This document shows positions 23,901 through 33,255 of a DNA stretch of 64,000 nucleotides, one piece after another. The notes under the pieces were generated by a model. It saw only the letters and a list, made by a program, of their open reading frames with translations. It did no database searches and was not told the DNA's origin. The translations under genes were made by a program, and so were the position numbers. The stretch lies in assembly GCA_035048495.1 (NCBI GenBank), contig CM068552.1:21206154-21270153 (forward strand), written 5' to 3'. How positions within the stretch are numbered: the first letter of the stretch is position 1; every line of letters starts with the position of its first letter. The DNA is from Euptelea pleiosperma. Taxonomy: Eukaryota; Streptophyta; Magnoliopsida; Ranunculales; Eupteleaceae.

Positions 23901-26900
23901 GCTTTTTCTTGATACATAAAAGTTGTATTGATAAAAATAAAAGGGGGAGAACCCCATTTTTCATGCAATAGAACAGATGAGGAAGTGCAGTGCTGGCCCT
24001 CACAAAGGTACAAAACCCAAACTAAACTACTAACCCAACTCCAATAAAATCCTTTTCCATCTAAAAGCAAAATCTTCAAAATGAAGACCTCTAAATTCTC
24101 TAAGAATTGCTAACTGATGAAAAAGATAGGCTTCCATAGACCAGAGGACAGCTTCTGTATCGCCCTCCTTGTCCTAAAAGATGTGCCTGTTCCACTCTTT
24201 TCGAGTTGCCCAGCAAACCACAAAGGGGAGCAACCTGCACAAGATGTGACCACAGAGGCAACAACATCAAAGTCCAATCATTGAAAAACGTGAAGAGCAC
24301 ATCTTGATTCTTGACACTATTCAACATATTCCAAAAAGCTGGAAAGGGTATAACACATCTCTTCATACAAATGACAATGCATAAGTATGTGATCTACTGT
24401 CTCGCCACCAGATTTATACATGGAGCACATATTAGGGATGATCATTTTCTTATTAATCAAGTGGTCCACTGTAAGAATCTTATCATGCACTACCGTCCAT
24501 GTCAAAAAAGCTACCTCAGAAGGTATAGGAGATCCACACAAGCTTAGTAGGGAAAAAAGATGATATCTAAAGAGTGATCATAGAGTAAAAGGATCGATGA
24601 GAGAATATGCCCTTGGGATCCTACTTCCAAATTCTTATGTCGGCCTTGAAGAACGAAATCTGCTCTCTTCCGTGATAGTTGAGGAAGATAGCATGATCAT
24701 CCACTTCCTAGTCATAAATGTTCCTTCTTAAGCCCAAGTATCATTACCCACCCTATCCACACAGCCCCTAATAAGAGCCTTTGAAGATCCAACATAGCAA
24801 ATAAAGAAGAGAAAGCAGCACAAAATGAGGTGTACCCATACCAAGTATCTTCCCCAAACCTCACTTTATTACTCATCCCAACATTGCAAAGCAAATTTAT
24901 TGGTTTACCCATCCCAACTTTCTTCTTCTCCAAGCTTTGATTCCAAGTTGAATGTAATACTACCCCGATAACACTGAGGATGACATTGCTCCCCATTTAA
25001 AGGTACAAAATTCTTCTCAATATGTTTGAAGAGGCTCAAGCACTCAACAAGCTTCGTTTTCAACAAGTTTCTTGTCGGACTCCAAAGAACCTTCTTGTGC
25101 TTCCTAGAAAAGTAATAGCTCATTAGTAGATTCCTATGTAACAAGGACACCGACATGGGTGTCAGTGTCCTACATGGATACGAGGTGTCCGACACGGCAA
25201 CGTACAAAAACCGATACGGAGACATGTCCGTTAATATATTTGTTAAAATATATTAATGTATATGAATGCTTAAAATTATTAAAATTATGGAGGATGGAAC
25301 ACACCAACCCGCTTTTAAAAATTTTTATATTAAAATTATTAAAACAAGGGTGACACGGCCATAAGTGTCTAGATGTGTGTTGGGAAGTGTCGACACGCGT
25401 ATCCGGGTGTTGATATGTTTGACACGGCAAAACCCTAAAAGTGCAGTGTCCTTGTCACGCCCCCAAATCCGATATTAGGTCATATCGACCTTTCTCGTAT
25501 CTTGAGGCGCGATCTGATCATACAAACGCACAGTTAAACAAAACTGGTATCACGATGCAGCGGAAATACACCGGATAATTTTTTTTTCATTTTGTTTAAA
25601 CAATTCATAAGACGAAACGCACTTCATTGACACATTAATAATGTTAGAGGATGTCTTACTTCAAACAAAACCGTAATATGCCCATCCAAAAGAAAACATT
25701 GTATATATATAGTACTCCCAAATACATGTTACTAAACGGTCAAAAGACCTATATAACTCATGTATCCTTCTACAAGATAGAAGAATTAAACAAAATATAA
25801 CATCGTCAAAAGCACAGGTCTATCAACAGAAATGCTGGAAGCATCAGTCCAACTTCCCCTTATCCTTTCCTGAAAACAAAACATTTTAAAACGATGAGCT
25901 AGGGCCCAGTAAGTACATTCCTGATGCGTAAAATCCACTTAAATCAGCGACTTTTGTTTATTTTAAAACAAATACAATTTGCAAATGTATTTCACATATA
26001 ATTCGATAAAACTCAACTCTCCATCAATTACTTACGTATAACTTCGAATACAATGAAGTCTTTTCATATAATAGTCAACCTTTCTCTTATCGGAATACCC
26101 GTGACCATTTCTATAAAGTCAAACTATCAATTCTGATGTATTTCGTACCAACATTCCATCGGTCCTAGTGTACGATGTCAACACTTCTAGTCCACAAGTA
26201 AACTCCCTAATGTGCACACTAATTGTTTCATTAGGTATCCTCTCTCCGGATTCCCTAATTTTCTTTTAGGTATAAATACCCGAGGGGTCTCATGAATGAG
26301 ACAACGCCTCTTCTTTAGGGGACTGGAACCCCAAGGGGTCTTAAGGAAATAAGACAACGCCTGATGCTTTAGGGGACTAAAACCCTAAGGGGTCTCGAAG
26401 AAATGAGACAACGCCTGATTCCAACTAATCTGATATTCCACATTCCCAATCACGTTCTTATTCATGTCATCAATCGTATTTATATGCATAAAATAATAAT
26501 GTTTGTAGAAACATCTTTACATGCATAGCATTCCTATTTTTGTATTTTGAAACTAAAAATAAGAACATTTAAGCCCTATTAATATCTTAGAAAATGAATA
26601 CATAAAACGGATGTAAAACGCATATATCTCATTTTAAATGAATTTGAGCATGACTTCATCCAACTAAATAGATTACGCATGTCCTCATCTATCATAATTT
26701 CATGCTTTTAAGATTACAAGAAATTATCAATGCATTTACACATTTTATGTGGAAAATACAAGAATTAGGATTTTTCCTTGCTAAAATTTAACAGATAACA
26801 AGAATAGCATTTTCAGACATTTTCCCCAAAAATAATAGAATTTTCTAGAATTTTTCTACAATATTCTGCGAATTTTCTATTATTTCAAAAAAAATAAAAA

Positions 26901-29900
26901 TAAAAATTAATATTTATAAATAAATAAATAAATAAATAATAATTAATCAATTAAATAAATAAATAAATAATTAAATAAATAATAATTAATTAAATAATTA
27001 ATTAATTAAATAAATAAAGGCATAAAATAAATAACTATGTACTTACAAGTGAATACGCTAGAATCCCAAATCTTTGAACCTCGTACGATGCGAATCTCGA
27101 GGTAGCGCGTATCTCGAGGCAGTAGGCCCCACAAAAAAAAAAACTTTTCAAAGGACCTCTTGAATATTTTCAGGAATTCCTGGGAATTTTCTAGAATTTC
27201 TTCTAGTTGAGGGACTTTTTTGCAAATATTCTTACCTCAGGGGTTAGAATGCAAATACCCAAATTGATGTAATTTTCTTAAGGCTTGGCCTTCTATTTAT
27301 AGAGGTTGAGAACTCAGAACTTTTTATTTTTAACCGATGTGGGACTAAAATTTTGGAAATTGTCTTTTTTTTTTTTTTTTTTTTTTTTAATAAAAACTTA
27401 AAATGTTGCTCGGAACTAAACACAATAACTTTTGACTCGCACGTCCGATTTGGATGAACTTGATACCGATAGAAAGCTATTGTTGAGACCTTTAAAATGG
27501 CATACATATAATGTTCAAAGTATTATAAAAAGTCTACTATAATATTGCTAGAAATAGGGTCATTACAGTCCTTGTTAGTTAATAGCAAGGACACTGCACC
27601 GTTCGTCGTCCCAAAACTAAATTCCATGACTGCTCCCAACTTTGAAATGAGTGCCTTCAGACAAAGTTTCAAAGCTTTTCATTTTTCCCTTTCACATTGA
27701 CATCTCATATGAAAACATTGTGGCTATCCCATCCCCTTTTCCACGACCAAACTTTTGATTAATAGCTTAAAGGCCAAAGGGCCTATCTTTCCTCAACATC
27801 CAAAGCCATGTGCCAGAAGAAGTGATTTATTCATCACTATCAACTTGCTTGGGTGCTTATATTATAATTGAAAAGGATTGGGTCCATATCTATATACACA
27901 TATTCATAACCACAAATACGCAACAGTGAGTATGTGGATGCTTATGTGGAAGTTGACTAATACTGCATGCCCCTTTTAGTTAATTGGTATGTTATTCGCG
28001 TTATATTCGAATTTTATGAATTTTTTAACAAAAACATATAATGCAGCTGTATTATTTAAAGATATAGAAAAAATATGTATTTTATAGTCAAACCATACCA
28101 TACACATATTTTATGATTTTTTTGTATACTTAGAAATGGAAAATGTAAAATAAAAAGTAGAAAAACTAACTCTTTATAAGAACAAAGTCACAGCTTATAA
28201 TAAAACCCAGATGGGAAAAACTAAGAAACAATGAGATTTGAGCTGAAGTAGAGAGATACTGAGGATTTGTTTCCACCATTGATGCTCTTTAGAATCTTCT
28301 TAGACCTTTCTCTTGCAACCTTCACAGTGGATGTGGATACTTTCAAGACCCATGTCTGGATTTTGGAAAATGAAGAAGAGCTTAGAAACACTGATGAAAA
28401 GGAAGAGAGGATATCTGTTGAAATAGTAATTTACCAGGAATTTTAGGGGTTCTGACGCTTCTTCGGATGCTGTTGCTGCCATGTGTGAAGATGTTTGAGA
28501 GGAAGAAATGAAGTGATATTTAAGAGAGAAGAAAAGCAAGAGAGAGAAAAAGTGCTTGGTGGTGCAGGTGGGGACATGTGATGTGACTTGTGAGCTGTTG
28601 TTGAGAGAGAGAGAGAAGCCTGTCTTATTAGTCCTTTATTTAAACTTGTTCAGAATCCATTGCTTTAGTCCACTGTGCTCTGTGAGGAAGGAGGGAGAGC
28701 ATCTCAGCGAACAGACAAAAGAAGCCCTGCCTAATTAGTCCTTTAAACATTCTTAATTTATTTTGAACGAATTTTCAAGCGTATTTTTGAATGTCAAAAA
28801 CGAAATTAAACTCAAACTTTTCACATTCCATATTTTTGCCATATGTTGATTGCTCACAGGGTGCATGCCTGAAGCTTCCTTAGGTAGGTGCGCACATGTG
28901 CATCTGCACCGCATCTTAGTTAGCTGTGTGCGGTGCTCCCAGGTGTGAGTTCCTTGGGAACACTGCAGTAGTGAGATGTGTGATGCGGATGCCCATGTTT
29001 GCAACCACCTTGGGACACTTCAGACACGCTATAAGAACTGTATATAGAAATGTTGACTTCAATATTTTCCTATTTATTATGCCATTTTACATCATTGAAT
29101 CGTTTGGAATATGATAATGTGATATTGATAGGATTAGTTCAAGGTGAAAGCTTTGGAATTATCTGCCATTGTTGCTGTCCGTTGCTACTGTTCTGAAGGT
29201 TGGCTGTCCAAATGCATGTATGATGTTGTTCATTGGATTTCAGATATAAAATTATTCTTGCCTTTAAAATCGCAGGGTCCAAATCCACTTTCATGTAAGA
29301 AGAAAAAGACTAATGGGAACCCATCACTTGCTTCAAATCAGGTGCCTCTCGCATTTAGTCATTCTTGAATGCTTTTGTACGTCTTTCAGTTTTTATTCCT
29401 GGTGTTAACATTTGGAGGCCAATGAAATTAGAGCCCTGATGTTATATTGAGTTAGCAAGTGGTTCCAAACTTCCAAGCCATTGGAGTGGGGGACTCTCTT
29501 CATTAGTGGTGCCTTATCCCAACTATTGATTGCGGTACACTATGTCATGAAAAGCCTAATGACATCATAGTCCACCAATCCAGCTGTTTGGAGTTGCGTG
29601 GTAACTTAAAGTGGCAACAAGACTATTGCATCAGTATAGAAGGTTACAATCTCTAAAGTGAGCTCGTGTAGATATATGTTTAACTACCAGTCTACTGCTG
29701 TTTGAACAGAAAGTGCTGGACTTATCCATGGACTTGCTTCTCTAGGCATCCCTTTTTGCAATTATTCCATTATAGAAGAGCTTAGGGTACTGTGCATTAG
29801 TAGTTGTATTAAGTACACATCCTAAACATTGCTTTACCCAATTTTGTAAATTGGATCATATTTTTTATAAGGCTCGGTCTCCTTACAGACAACCATACTC

Positions 29901-32900
29901 CCTCTATGGACCTATAGGATTCCTTGCAAGTGGTACGCGGTCTTCATTCTGGACCATCCAAAGTTGGGACAGCACTTGGATAGTCTATATCCTAACCTTA
30001 GCAACCAGAACCGTCTTAGGGGGCTATTGGTCCCACACTCAAACTGCAAATTCATGGTTTGAGTGCAGATTCGGCTCCAATCTGTGCTACCATGTTGCAC
30101 AGATCACTCTCACACGTTTGAAGGATTTTGAACAGTAAAAACTATCCAAACTCTTTAACACTTCAAAACCCCCAACTTCAGATACCAAGCAGAGTTCTCT
30201 AATCACCAGAACCTTAATTTCATTCAAGCTCTTCATCTAAAATAACTTCTTCAAACCCAAAACCTTAGCAGAAGGACACGAAATTTCTTTTCCGAATTGA
30301 AGGATTTTGAAGATTAGCTCAAATCCAATCAACTATGAAGAACTCTTAAGTAAAAGATGAGAGGAAAATTAAAAACAAAGAAGTTGGAGTGAAAGAGAGA
30401 TTTTGGGGGAATAATATGGGAACTTACGGATTCTTCTCTGTTGTTCATCTTCCTCATATTGTCCTCTCGATTCTTCTCTGCATGTCAAGTCTGGAATCTG
30501 GAGGCTTGAGTTGGGTTGCCTTTCGTCGTCTCAATTCTTCTCTCTGTAAATCACATCCTGAATCTGTTATGTTCCGGTTTTTAATGCATAGTTAACACTA
30601 TGATCAATGCAGTAAACATGAAAAATCTAAAAAAAGAAACATAAGCAAGTAAACTAAGAAACCAGGTTAATATGCAAAACAACAACTTACAGGATTGCAA
30701 GTAGTAAGTCTAAATGATTTGGCCACTTCGAGGGGGCAATTCTCCTTGCAAGAATGAGACAGAAGAAGACTAGAATGACAGATTTTTCTCAATGCTTCTC
30801 CCACTAGAACAACTACATATTTACAGGCTATAGAGCTCGCAACCAAAATAGACATTTCCAACAGCTATCTAATCCCAAAAATCCCAACAGCCATATAATA
30901 ACTTAAATAAGTAACAAAAAAAGTAATCCAACAGTCACAATCTATGTAACAAGTGTTGGTGGTTGACACGGATACGAGGTGTCTGACACGACGACCTAAA
31001 AGAATCCGATATGACACACACACACACAGATATATATATATATATATATTCATTTTTCAATTTTTTTTTTCAAAACAAATTCAGAATCGTTTATTACTTG
31101 AAGGGTCGTGATGTAACAAATGGTGCTAGCATCATTTGGATTAAGCTACATTTTGTTTCATTGCCACCCTTAAATTAGTTTTTTTTGTAAAATGGGCTTT
31201 GTCAGCCCATCAACCTTTAAGCCCATACCTTAACTTAGGTTTAAATGGCATGGGCCACTAAATAGACCCAAACCCACCCCCTTTTTCTAGTTGGGCCCGA
31301 TAGAAATAAAAAGGGAGAGGTTATTTGTTTTCGTTTTGGAGAAAGGGAGAGGAGAGGAGAGGAGGTCGTCTTTGCCGGAAGGGTTTTCTGAAACCCTAAC
31401 CCCTCTCAAGGGTTGGCGCTGTGGTGGCAGCGTTGCCGACGGCAGCCTCGGCGGTGGCGACGACTCCGGCGTGGCGATGCATGTGAGTCTCCTCCTTCTC
31501 CGGTGATTCTCATCGTCGTCATCTTCTCCTTTTCCTGTCGGTCCTCGTTGCTGCCGTCTTCTTCTTCTTCTTCTTCTCCGGTGGTTCTTGTCATCGTCAC
31601 CTTCTTCTTCTTCTTGTGGATAACAAACAAAAATATTATTTTTTTAATTACGACACGGCCGTACGTGTCCATTCCCGTGTCTGTCCATGTCGACACGTGT
31701 CGATACTCCAAAAAACCCTAAAAATGCCGTGTCGTCATTACATAGGTCACAACCCTTACATCCCAACAACTAGTTTTTAAACAAAATAGGAGAGGTGGAG
31801 TGAGGAACATAACAGAATCTGGAGGCTCCGAGTTGGGTTGCCATTTTCTCTTTGCCCCATCGACAGAGCTGAGAGGATGGTAGTAAAACTGTAAAAGCGA
31901 ACTGATCCAATAAGTGATCTCGTATCCCAAATTATCATAAGCGGCCACTTAACATTAAAGCATACATTTTAACCAATGAACAAAAGACACCAAATTCCTT
32001 ATGGTTTGTTATGATTAGGGGCCCTTATTGGATCACTGCTCTGAGTAAAATCCTATTGACAATGGCATACCTTGAATCGAGTTTAAAATGTGTTTTTTAT
32101 TTAGTGTAATTAAAAGTTAAAGCCCTATTAACCAAGTGTTTTTAATATGATGGGTGTCTATGATCTTATATACGTGTGTGTGTGTGACCGGTGACCCTCC
32201 TTAAACTTTGGGACCTTTTTGAATGTATCGCTCCCGACACGGTCCTGCTCTTGCACAAGGTCTTCTCTAGTAACTTAGATACTAACCATCTTACAATAGC
32301 TTAAAATAAAAATCATATGGGTATATGTACAAGACAAGGGTTTATGTGTGTACATGGTCACCAATCCATCCATCAAAATGCTATCCCCACCATTTTAATT
32401 GGCCAAAACTTAAAAATTCACATTATTGGACAACCCTAACACTCCAATTAAGATCCTTGGATTCGATACGCATAATTTAGTGGTTGCTATTGCATTTAAC
32501 CAGTTAGGATGTCGTATGGTGTGAATTTTGGGATGTGAACAATACAGGGCTGGCCAAACATTGGGATGGATTGAATTGATGTCATGTTTGCAAATGTAAC
32601 GATCCTGTAGGTCTTCTGAATTGTCAGTCCAGAATTCCGTTGCCCGCCCTTCTTTCCATTTTTTTGTTCTGACTAGTTTAGGCTGTTTATCGCATAAACT
32701 GAAGAATGCCTCAATGCATGCACATCTTGGGCTGTCCCGCATTGAATCTTTTTAGCTTGACATTACAGAGTTCATACCCTAGAACATAATTAGAGGCATA
32801 AGGTGGACATGTGTAACTGCCCCACTGCCCCTGCTAGGCCACTAAGCACAGGCAATACTTACGTATCCCTTATATACTAATTGTCAACAGTGTTTAGGTT

Positions 32901-33255
32901 GTTCATTGCATAAACTGCAGAATGCCTCAATGCATGCACACTTTGTGCTTGTATCAAATTCACATTACAAGTCCTTTTCTGGAAATACTTATCTATGGTC
33001 ACCATACTAGGCCTAATGGTAAAAACATGAACAAATTTTGTTGTATTTGGAGAAGGGTAATATGACCCTTTTCTTTTCGTCGAGATGGCTTTGGGACCAT
33101 TATATTTGCAAATTTGTATTCTAATTGAAACATGGCATTATTGTACTTCAACATGTTATTGAAATGCATAAGTGTGGATGTAGGGTGGCAAGGATGATGA
33201 TAATGCTAGTAGAAAGAGGAATAGAAAAAGGAAGAGGTCACGCAAGGGCATCTAG
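8725..33255 (+). CDS. UTP23: UTP23-like rRNA-processing protein (PIN domain, zinc finger), six exons
   Basis: Spliced coding sequence of 837 nt (278 aa): 8725-8915, 9026-9106, 9341-9461, 21502-21807, 29276-29341, 33184-33255. All five introns are GT-AG and the frame is kept across every junction. The basic start (MRVKKQKRHRKSVRFY) and the tail motif GPNPLSCKKKK are family signatures. Residues ~24-135 form the PIN fold: acidic Asp31 in LCDGTF, Asp122 and Asp124 in ATQDTDLR. Cys65, Cys92, His94 and Cys103 fit the CCHC zinc site. Residues ~143-185 are a charged helix; 235-278 are Lys/Arg-rich. Known role of the family: nucleolar SSU processome factor for early 18S pre-rRNA cleavages, linked in yeast to snR30. 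The Arabidopsis homologue is, I believe, MEE21. Length is normal. No frameshift or stop interrupts the exons, so the gene looks functional despite 23.7 kb of intron. The ATG is the first in frame, directly after a likely 5'UTR intron acceptor. Confidence 0.93.
9026..9106 (+). CDS. UTP23: UTP23 exon 2
   Basis: Acceptor is a T-rich tract ending in tgcag. The exon completes Arg64, then reads CVIAELKSLG, carrying the first zinc-site Cys (Cys65), and ends within Arg91. Intron 2 is 234 bp. Confidence 0.93.
9341..9461 (+). CDS. UTP23: UTP23 exon 3
   Basis: Completes Arg91, then CDHERR (Cys92, His94), Cys103 and the PIN acidic motif ATQDTDLR. Ends in phase 0 (GAG|gttggt). It is followed by the 12,040-bp intron 3. 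Confidence 0.93.
9507..10262 (-). mobile_element. 5'-truncated L1 LINE (3' end with zf-RVT)
   Basis: On the - strand the frame HDKILMVDHLINGW...MPNICLLY matches the zinc-binding reverse-transcriptase tail (zf-RVT) of plant L1 ORF2, and the element ends in an A-tail (T-run at 9509-9520). It inserted about 50 bp inside UTP23 intron 3. Frameshifts and stops show it is dead. Confidence 0.7.
10263..10859. other. Intronic sequence without recognised feature
   Basis: AT-rich UTP23 intron 3 sequence. No coding or repeat signal seen; the last 5 bp (cttat) are the TSD of the following SMART element. Confidence 0.5.
10860..11209 (+). mobile_element. Complete SMART/TRIM mini LTR retrotransposon (350 bp)
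   Basis: Two 84-bp LTRs (10860-10943, 11126-11209), each TG...CA, differ at one base only (C/T). Two nt after the 5' LTR is a perfect initiator-Met primer-binding site TGGTATCAGAGC (10946-10957). A purine-rich gcgtggtgga precedes the 3' LTR. The 5-bp TSD CTTAT lies at 10855-10859 and 11210-11214. The 182-bp interior is G/C-richer than its surroundings, holds a short tandem duplication (ggaaaaattcccctacacgc twice), and codes for nothing recognisable. It must have been mobilised in trans. Confidence 0.95.
11615..11695 (+). repeat. ~15-bp tandem repeat in LTR (5' copy)
   Basis: About five units of a GTGTGAATAGTACTG-like word. The same array, with more units, is in the 3' LTR at ~13040-13150. 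Confidence 0.7.
12169..12504 (+). pseudogene. Acidic Glu/Asp/Lys-rich open tract inside the LTR element
   Basis: 111 codons open after a TAA and ending in TAG, without an in-frame ATG at the start. Composition is charged (…GENEKVEKVDD…, then …KMQKKKLKGKYY). The frame upstream of the TAA continues in the same style (EEKAKAEE). I do not recognise it. It could be a captured host fragment or a gag-like remnant. Confidence 0.4.
13211..14660. other. Intronic AT-rich sequence, no gene
   Basis: Part of UTP23 intron 3. A stretch near 13620-13970 repeats atccatat / gatccgaa words. No bounded element or conserved coding frame seen. Confidence 0.4.
14661..17110 (-). repeat. Probable LTR-derived remnant, minus orientation
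   Basis: On the - strand it runs from pyrimidine-rich sequence near 17100 through several hundred bp of C/T-rich sequence (cctgcaac words) to the hairpin module at ~14832-14672. The same module and the same composition occur in + orientation at 408-2560. Open frames of up to 173 codons here are Ser/Pro/Thr-rich low complexity and not conserved proteins. Exact ends and TSD not found. Confidence 0.4.
17497..17734. mobile_element. Palindromic MITE nested in the hAT element
   Basis: Inverted arms gaccgcatggatgtttagcc ... ggctaaacatccatgcggtc enclose the family core. Confidence 0.5.
17735..18145. mobile_element. Palindromic MITE of the cacgtgg family nested in the hAT element
   Basis: Arms catatgagccac-like (left, caatatgagccacttgacac) and gtgccacgtggctcatattg (right), with the attagtgattt-type core. 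Confidence 0.55.
18457..19117. mobile_element. hAT-type MITE (661 bp) with 8-bp TSD and GAGGCTATAGCCTC palindromes
   Basis: Ends CAAAGTTTAAAAAG / CTTTTTAAACCTTG, flanked by the 8-bp TSD ATATCAAT (18449-18456, 19118-19125). Many copies of gaggctatag / ctatagcctc / gaggc words lie near both ends. Confidence 0.88.
19126..20478. other. Intronic sequence without recognised gene
   Basis: UTP23 intron 3. A 123-codon frame (19386-19757, +) has no recognisable domain. Near 19575-19690 there are inverted catgtcatcaaggcg / cgccttgatgga words, perhaps a small MITE. Confidence 0.4.
20494..20538 (-). mobile_element. 45-bp LINE 3'-end stub with 15-bp TSD
   Basis: On the - strand the insert ends TTTACCGATAAAAAAA (L1 3' end plus A-tail). 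It is flanked by the perfect 15-bp duplication TGACACAGTGACCCT (20479-20493, 20539-20553). This is an extreme 5' truncation. Confidence 0.85.
20554..21501. other. 3' part of UTP23 intron 3
   Basis: AT-rich, no gene or element recognised. It ends in the acceptor gtgcag before exon 4. Confidence 0.5.
21502..21807 (+). CDS. UTP23: UTP23 exon 4
   Basis: Begins IPGVPVIFGRKN, which joins in frame to ...KKFRE of exon 3 although the exons are 12 kb apart. Covers codons 132-233, including the charged helix ERLHMTELEYKMLQKKEK. The donor is placed at AAG|gttgga (21808): this yields the family junction K-GPNPLSCKKKK with exon 5, whereas reading on gives no family match. An internal donor-like gtag at 21670 could serve as an alternative site. 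Confidence 0.9.
22040..22680 (-). mobile_element. RTE-type LINE fragment (C-terminal reverse transcriptase)
   Basis: On the - strand, interrupted frames read TEYMQCNFS, then VVMIDGKEKPQSDHFCYLG, then AYKIRSG and CDQRV. This is the order of the RTE-clade RT C-terminal region. Several stops and frameshifts. Confidence 0.6.
23560..23860 (+). mobile_element. RTE-type LINE fragment (endonuclease part)
   Basis: On the + strand, broken frames read GKIVELKRMNNRMLSTKLVLG, then SAHVPQ-like, then ERIFIGGDLNGHVG, typical of the APE endonuclease of plant RTE LINEs. It lies opposite in orientation to the RT fragment at 22.0-22.7 kb. Confidence 0.6.
23889..25137 (-). mobile_element. 5'-truncated L1 LINE fragment
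   Basis: On the - strand: RT tail KVRFGEDTWYG and zf-RVT-like HDKILTVDHLINKKMIIPNMC, then a 3'UTR ending tttatcaatacaacttttatg and cttgataagaaaaag-like sequence at ~23897. Related to the fragment at 9507-10262. Broken by stops. Confidence 0.65.
26284..26430 (+). repeat. Three ~52-bp tandem units in the solo LTR
   Basis: Units start with ggggtct at 26284, 26335 and 26389 and contain gagacaacgcct. Confidence 0.75.
26885..27015. repeat. AT-rich (TAAA)n/(AATT)n low-complexity tract
   Basis: Dense taaataaataaat and aattaattaa repeats. Confidence 0.85.
27586..28220. other. Intron 4 sequence without recognised feature
   Basis: AT-rich. No coding frame, no bounded repeat. Confidence 0.4.
28221..28482 (-). 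pseudogene. Truncated HIPP (HMA-domain) pseudogene, antisense in UTP23 intron 4
   Basis: On the - strand, ATG at 28482 opens MAATASEEASEPLKFL. A 79-bp GT-AG intron (28434-28356) follows, then TWVLKVS. This is the start of a heavy-metal-associated isoprenylated plant protein (HIPP). The metal-binding core HCEGCKRKV is present in the DNA at ~28340-28305 but out of frame: a 2-nt insertion (duplicated AC) and a 1-nt T insertion bracket it, so the read-through gives TSTVKVARERS before KKILKSINGG resumes. Homology stops there; a short unrelated tail ends at TAG 28223-28221. The ferredoxin-fold C-half, the Gly/Pro-rich region and the CaaX prenylation box are all missing. It cannot bind metal as HIPPs do. 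A leader-like sequence up to ~28540 appears to be kept, so this is a copied 5' gene end, not a retrocopy. Confidence 0.75.
28556..28760. repeat. Imperfect direct duplication
   Basis: agaagcctgtcttattagtcctttatttaaac (near 28612) recurs as agaagccctgcctaattagtcctttaaac (near 28718), ~105 bp apart. Confidence 0.5.
28761..29275. other. 3' part of UTP23 intron 4
   Basis: No element or gene seen. Ends in acceptor cgcag. Confidence 0.5.
29276..29341 (+). CDS. UTP23: UTP23 exon 5
   Basis: A 66-nt exon (acceptor cgcag, donor CAG|gtgcct) encoding GPNPLSCKKKK plus a short polar stretch. This motif is a hallmark of UTP23 C-termini and fixes the exon although it lies 7.5 kb from exon 4. Confidence 0.88.
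29342..30946. other. 5' part of UTP23 intron 5, no gene
   Basis: Mostly unremarkable. A ~20-bp segment at 30490-30515 (ggaatctggaggcttgagttgggttgcc) reappears at ~31812-31840, and gaatctgttatgttcc (30556) is inverted relative to ggaacataacagaatc (31804). These suggest shared repeat origin. Confidence 0.4.
30947..31738. mobile_element. Second member of the taacaag/gacacgg TIR family, with G/C-rich insert
   Basis: Left taacaagtgttggtggttgacacggatacgagg, right cgtgtcgatactcc ... atgccgtgtcgtcatta. The same words bound the element at 25138. It contains a (CA)n(TA)n microsatellite at 31017-31051, a G/C-rich purine/coding-like stretch at 31290-31520 and a CTT-rich tract at 31550-31615. Confidence 0.5.
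31017..31051. repeat. (CA)n(TA)n microsatellite
   Basis: acacacacacacag followed by atatatatatatatatata. Confidence 0.9.
31913..32035. mobile_element. Small inverted-repeat element (~123 bp)
   Basis: Ends tgatccaataag and cttattggatca; inner parts also pair loosely (attatcataa ... ttatgattag). No clear TSD. Confidence 0.4.
32036..33183. other. 3' part of UTP23 intron 5
   Basis: A ~45-bp segment (gctgtttatcgcataaactgaagaatgcctcaatgcatgcacatctt, 32682) recurs at 32899 with changes; otherwise nothing recognised. Ends in acceptor tag before exon 6. Confidence 0.45.
33184..33255 (+). CDS. UTP23: UTP23 exon 6 with stop codon
   Basis: The acceptor tag is followed by an in-frame acidic then very basic tail (GGKDDDNASRKR, then NRKRKRSRKGI) and TAG at 33253-33255. 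Basic tails of this kind end plant UTP23 proteins. Phase 0 matches exon 5. Intron 5 is 3,842 bp. I see no clear polyadenylation signal soon after the stop. Confidence 0.85.
   Translation, partial: GGKDDDNASRKRNRKRKRSRKGI

Larger units (their letters stand above)
25453..27567 (+). mobile_element. Solo LTR, Ty3-gypsy type, with 5-bp TSD
   Basis: 2,115 bp, TGTCACGCCCCC...GGTCATTACA, flanked by GTCCT at 25448-25452 and 27568-27572. It has no internal region, so it is the product of LTR-LTR recombination. Internally there are three ~52-bp units (ggggtct...gagacaacgcct) at ~26284-26430, a TAAA/AAAT-rich microsatellite-like tract at 26885-27015, and a ~25-nt T-run near 27364. Confidence 0.9.
25138..27585. 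mobile_element. TIR element (taacaaggacac ends) split by a solo LTR
   Basis: Left end taacaaggacaccgacatgg at ~25138 and right end gtgtccttgtta at ~27583. The body (25138-25452) is rich in gtgtcc / gacacgg words and is related to 30947-31738. The solo LTR 25453-27567 lies in its right end. Confidence 0.55.

Noticed and set aside
28300..28539. 79-codon frame reading through to HCEGCKRKV as an intact small HMA protein
   Set aside because: That frame reads the likely intron and uses the shifted register. The HIPP reading is spliced and broken, and the domain is truncated, so it is better called a pseudogene.
31291..31721. Overlapping open frames on both strands
   Set aside because: Low-complexity CTT/GAA and G/C-rich sequence inside a TIR element; no conserved protein recognised, although fragment capture is noted as a finding.
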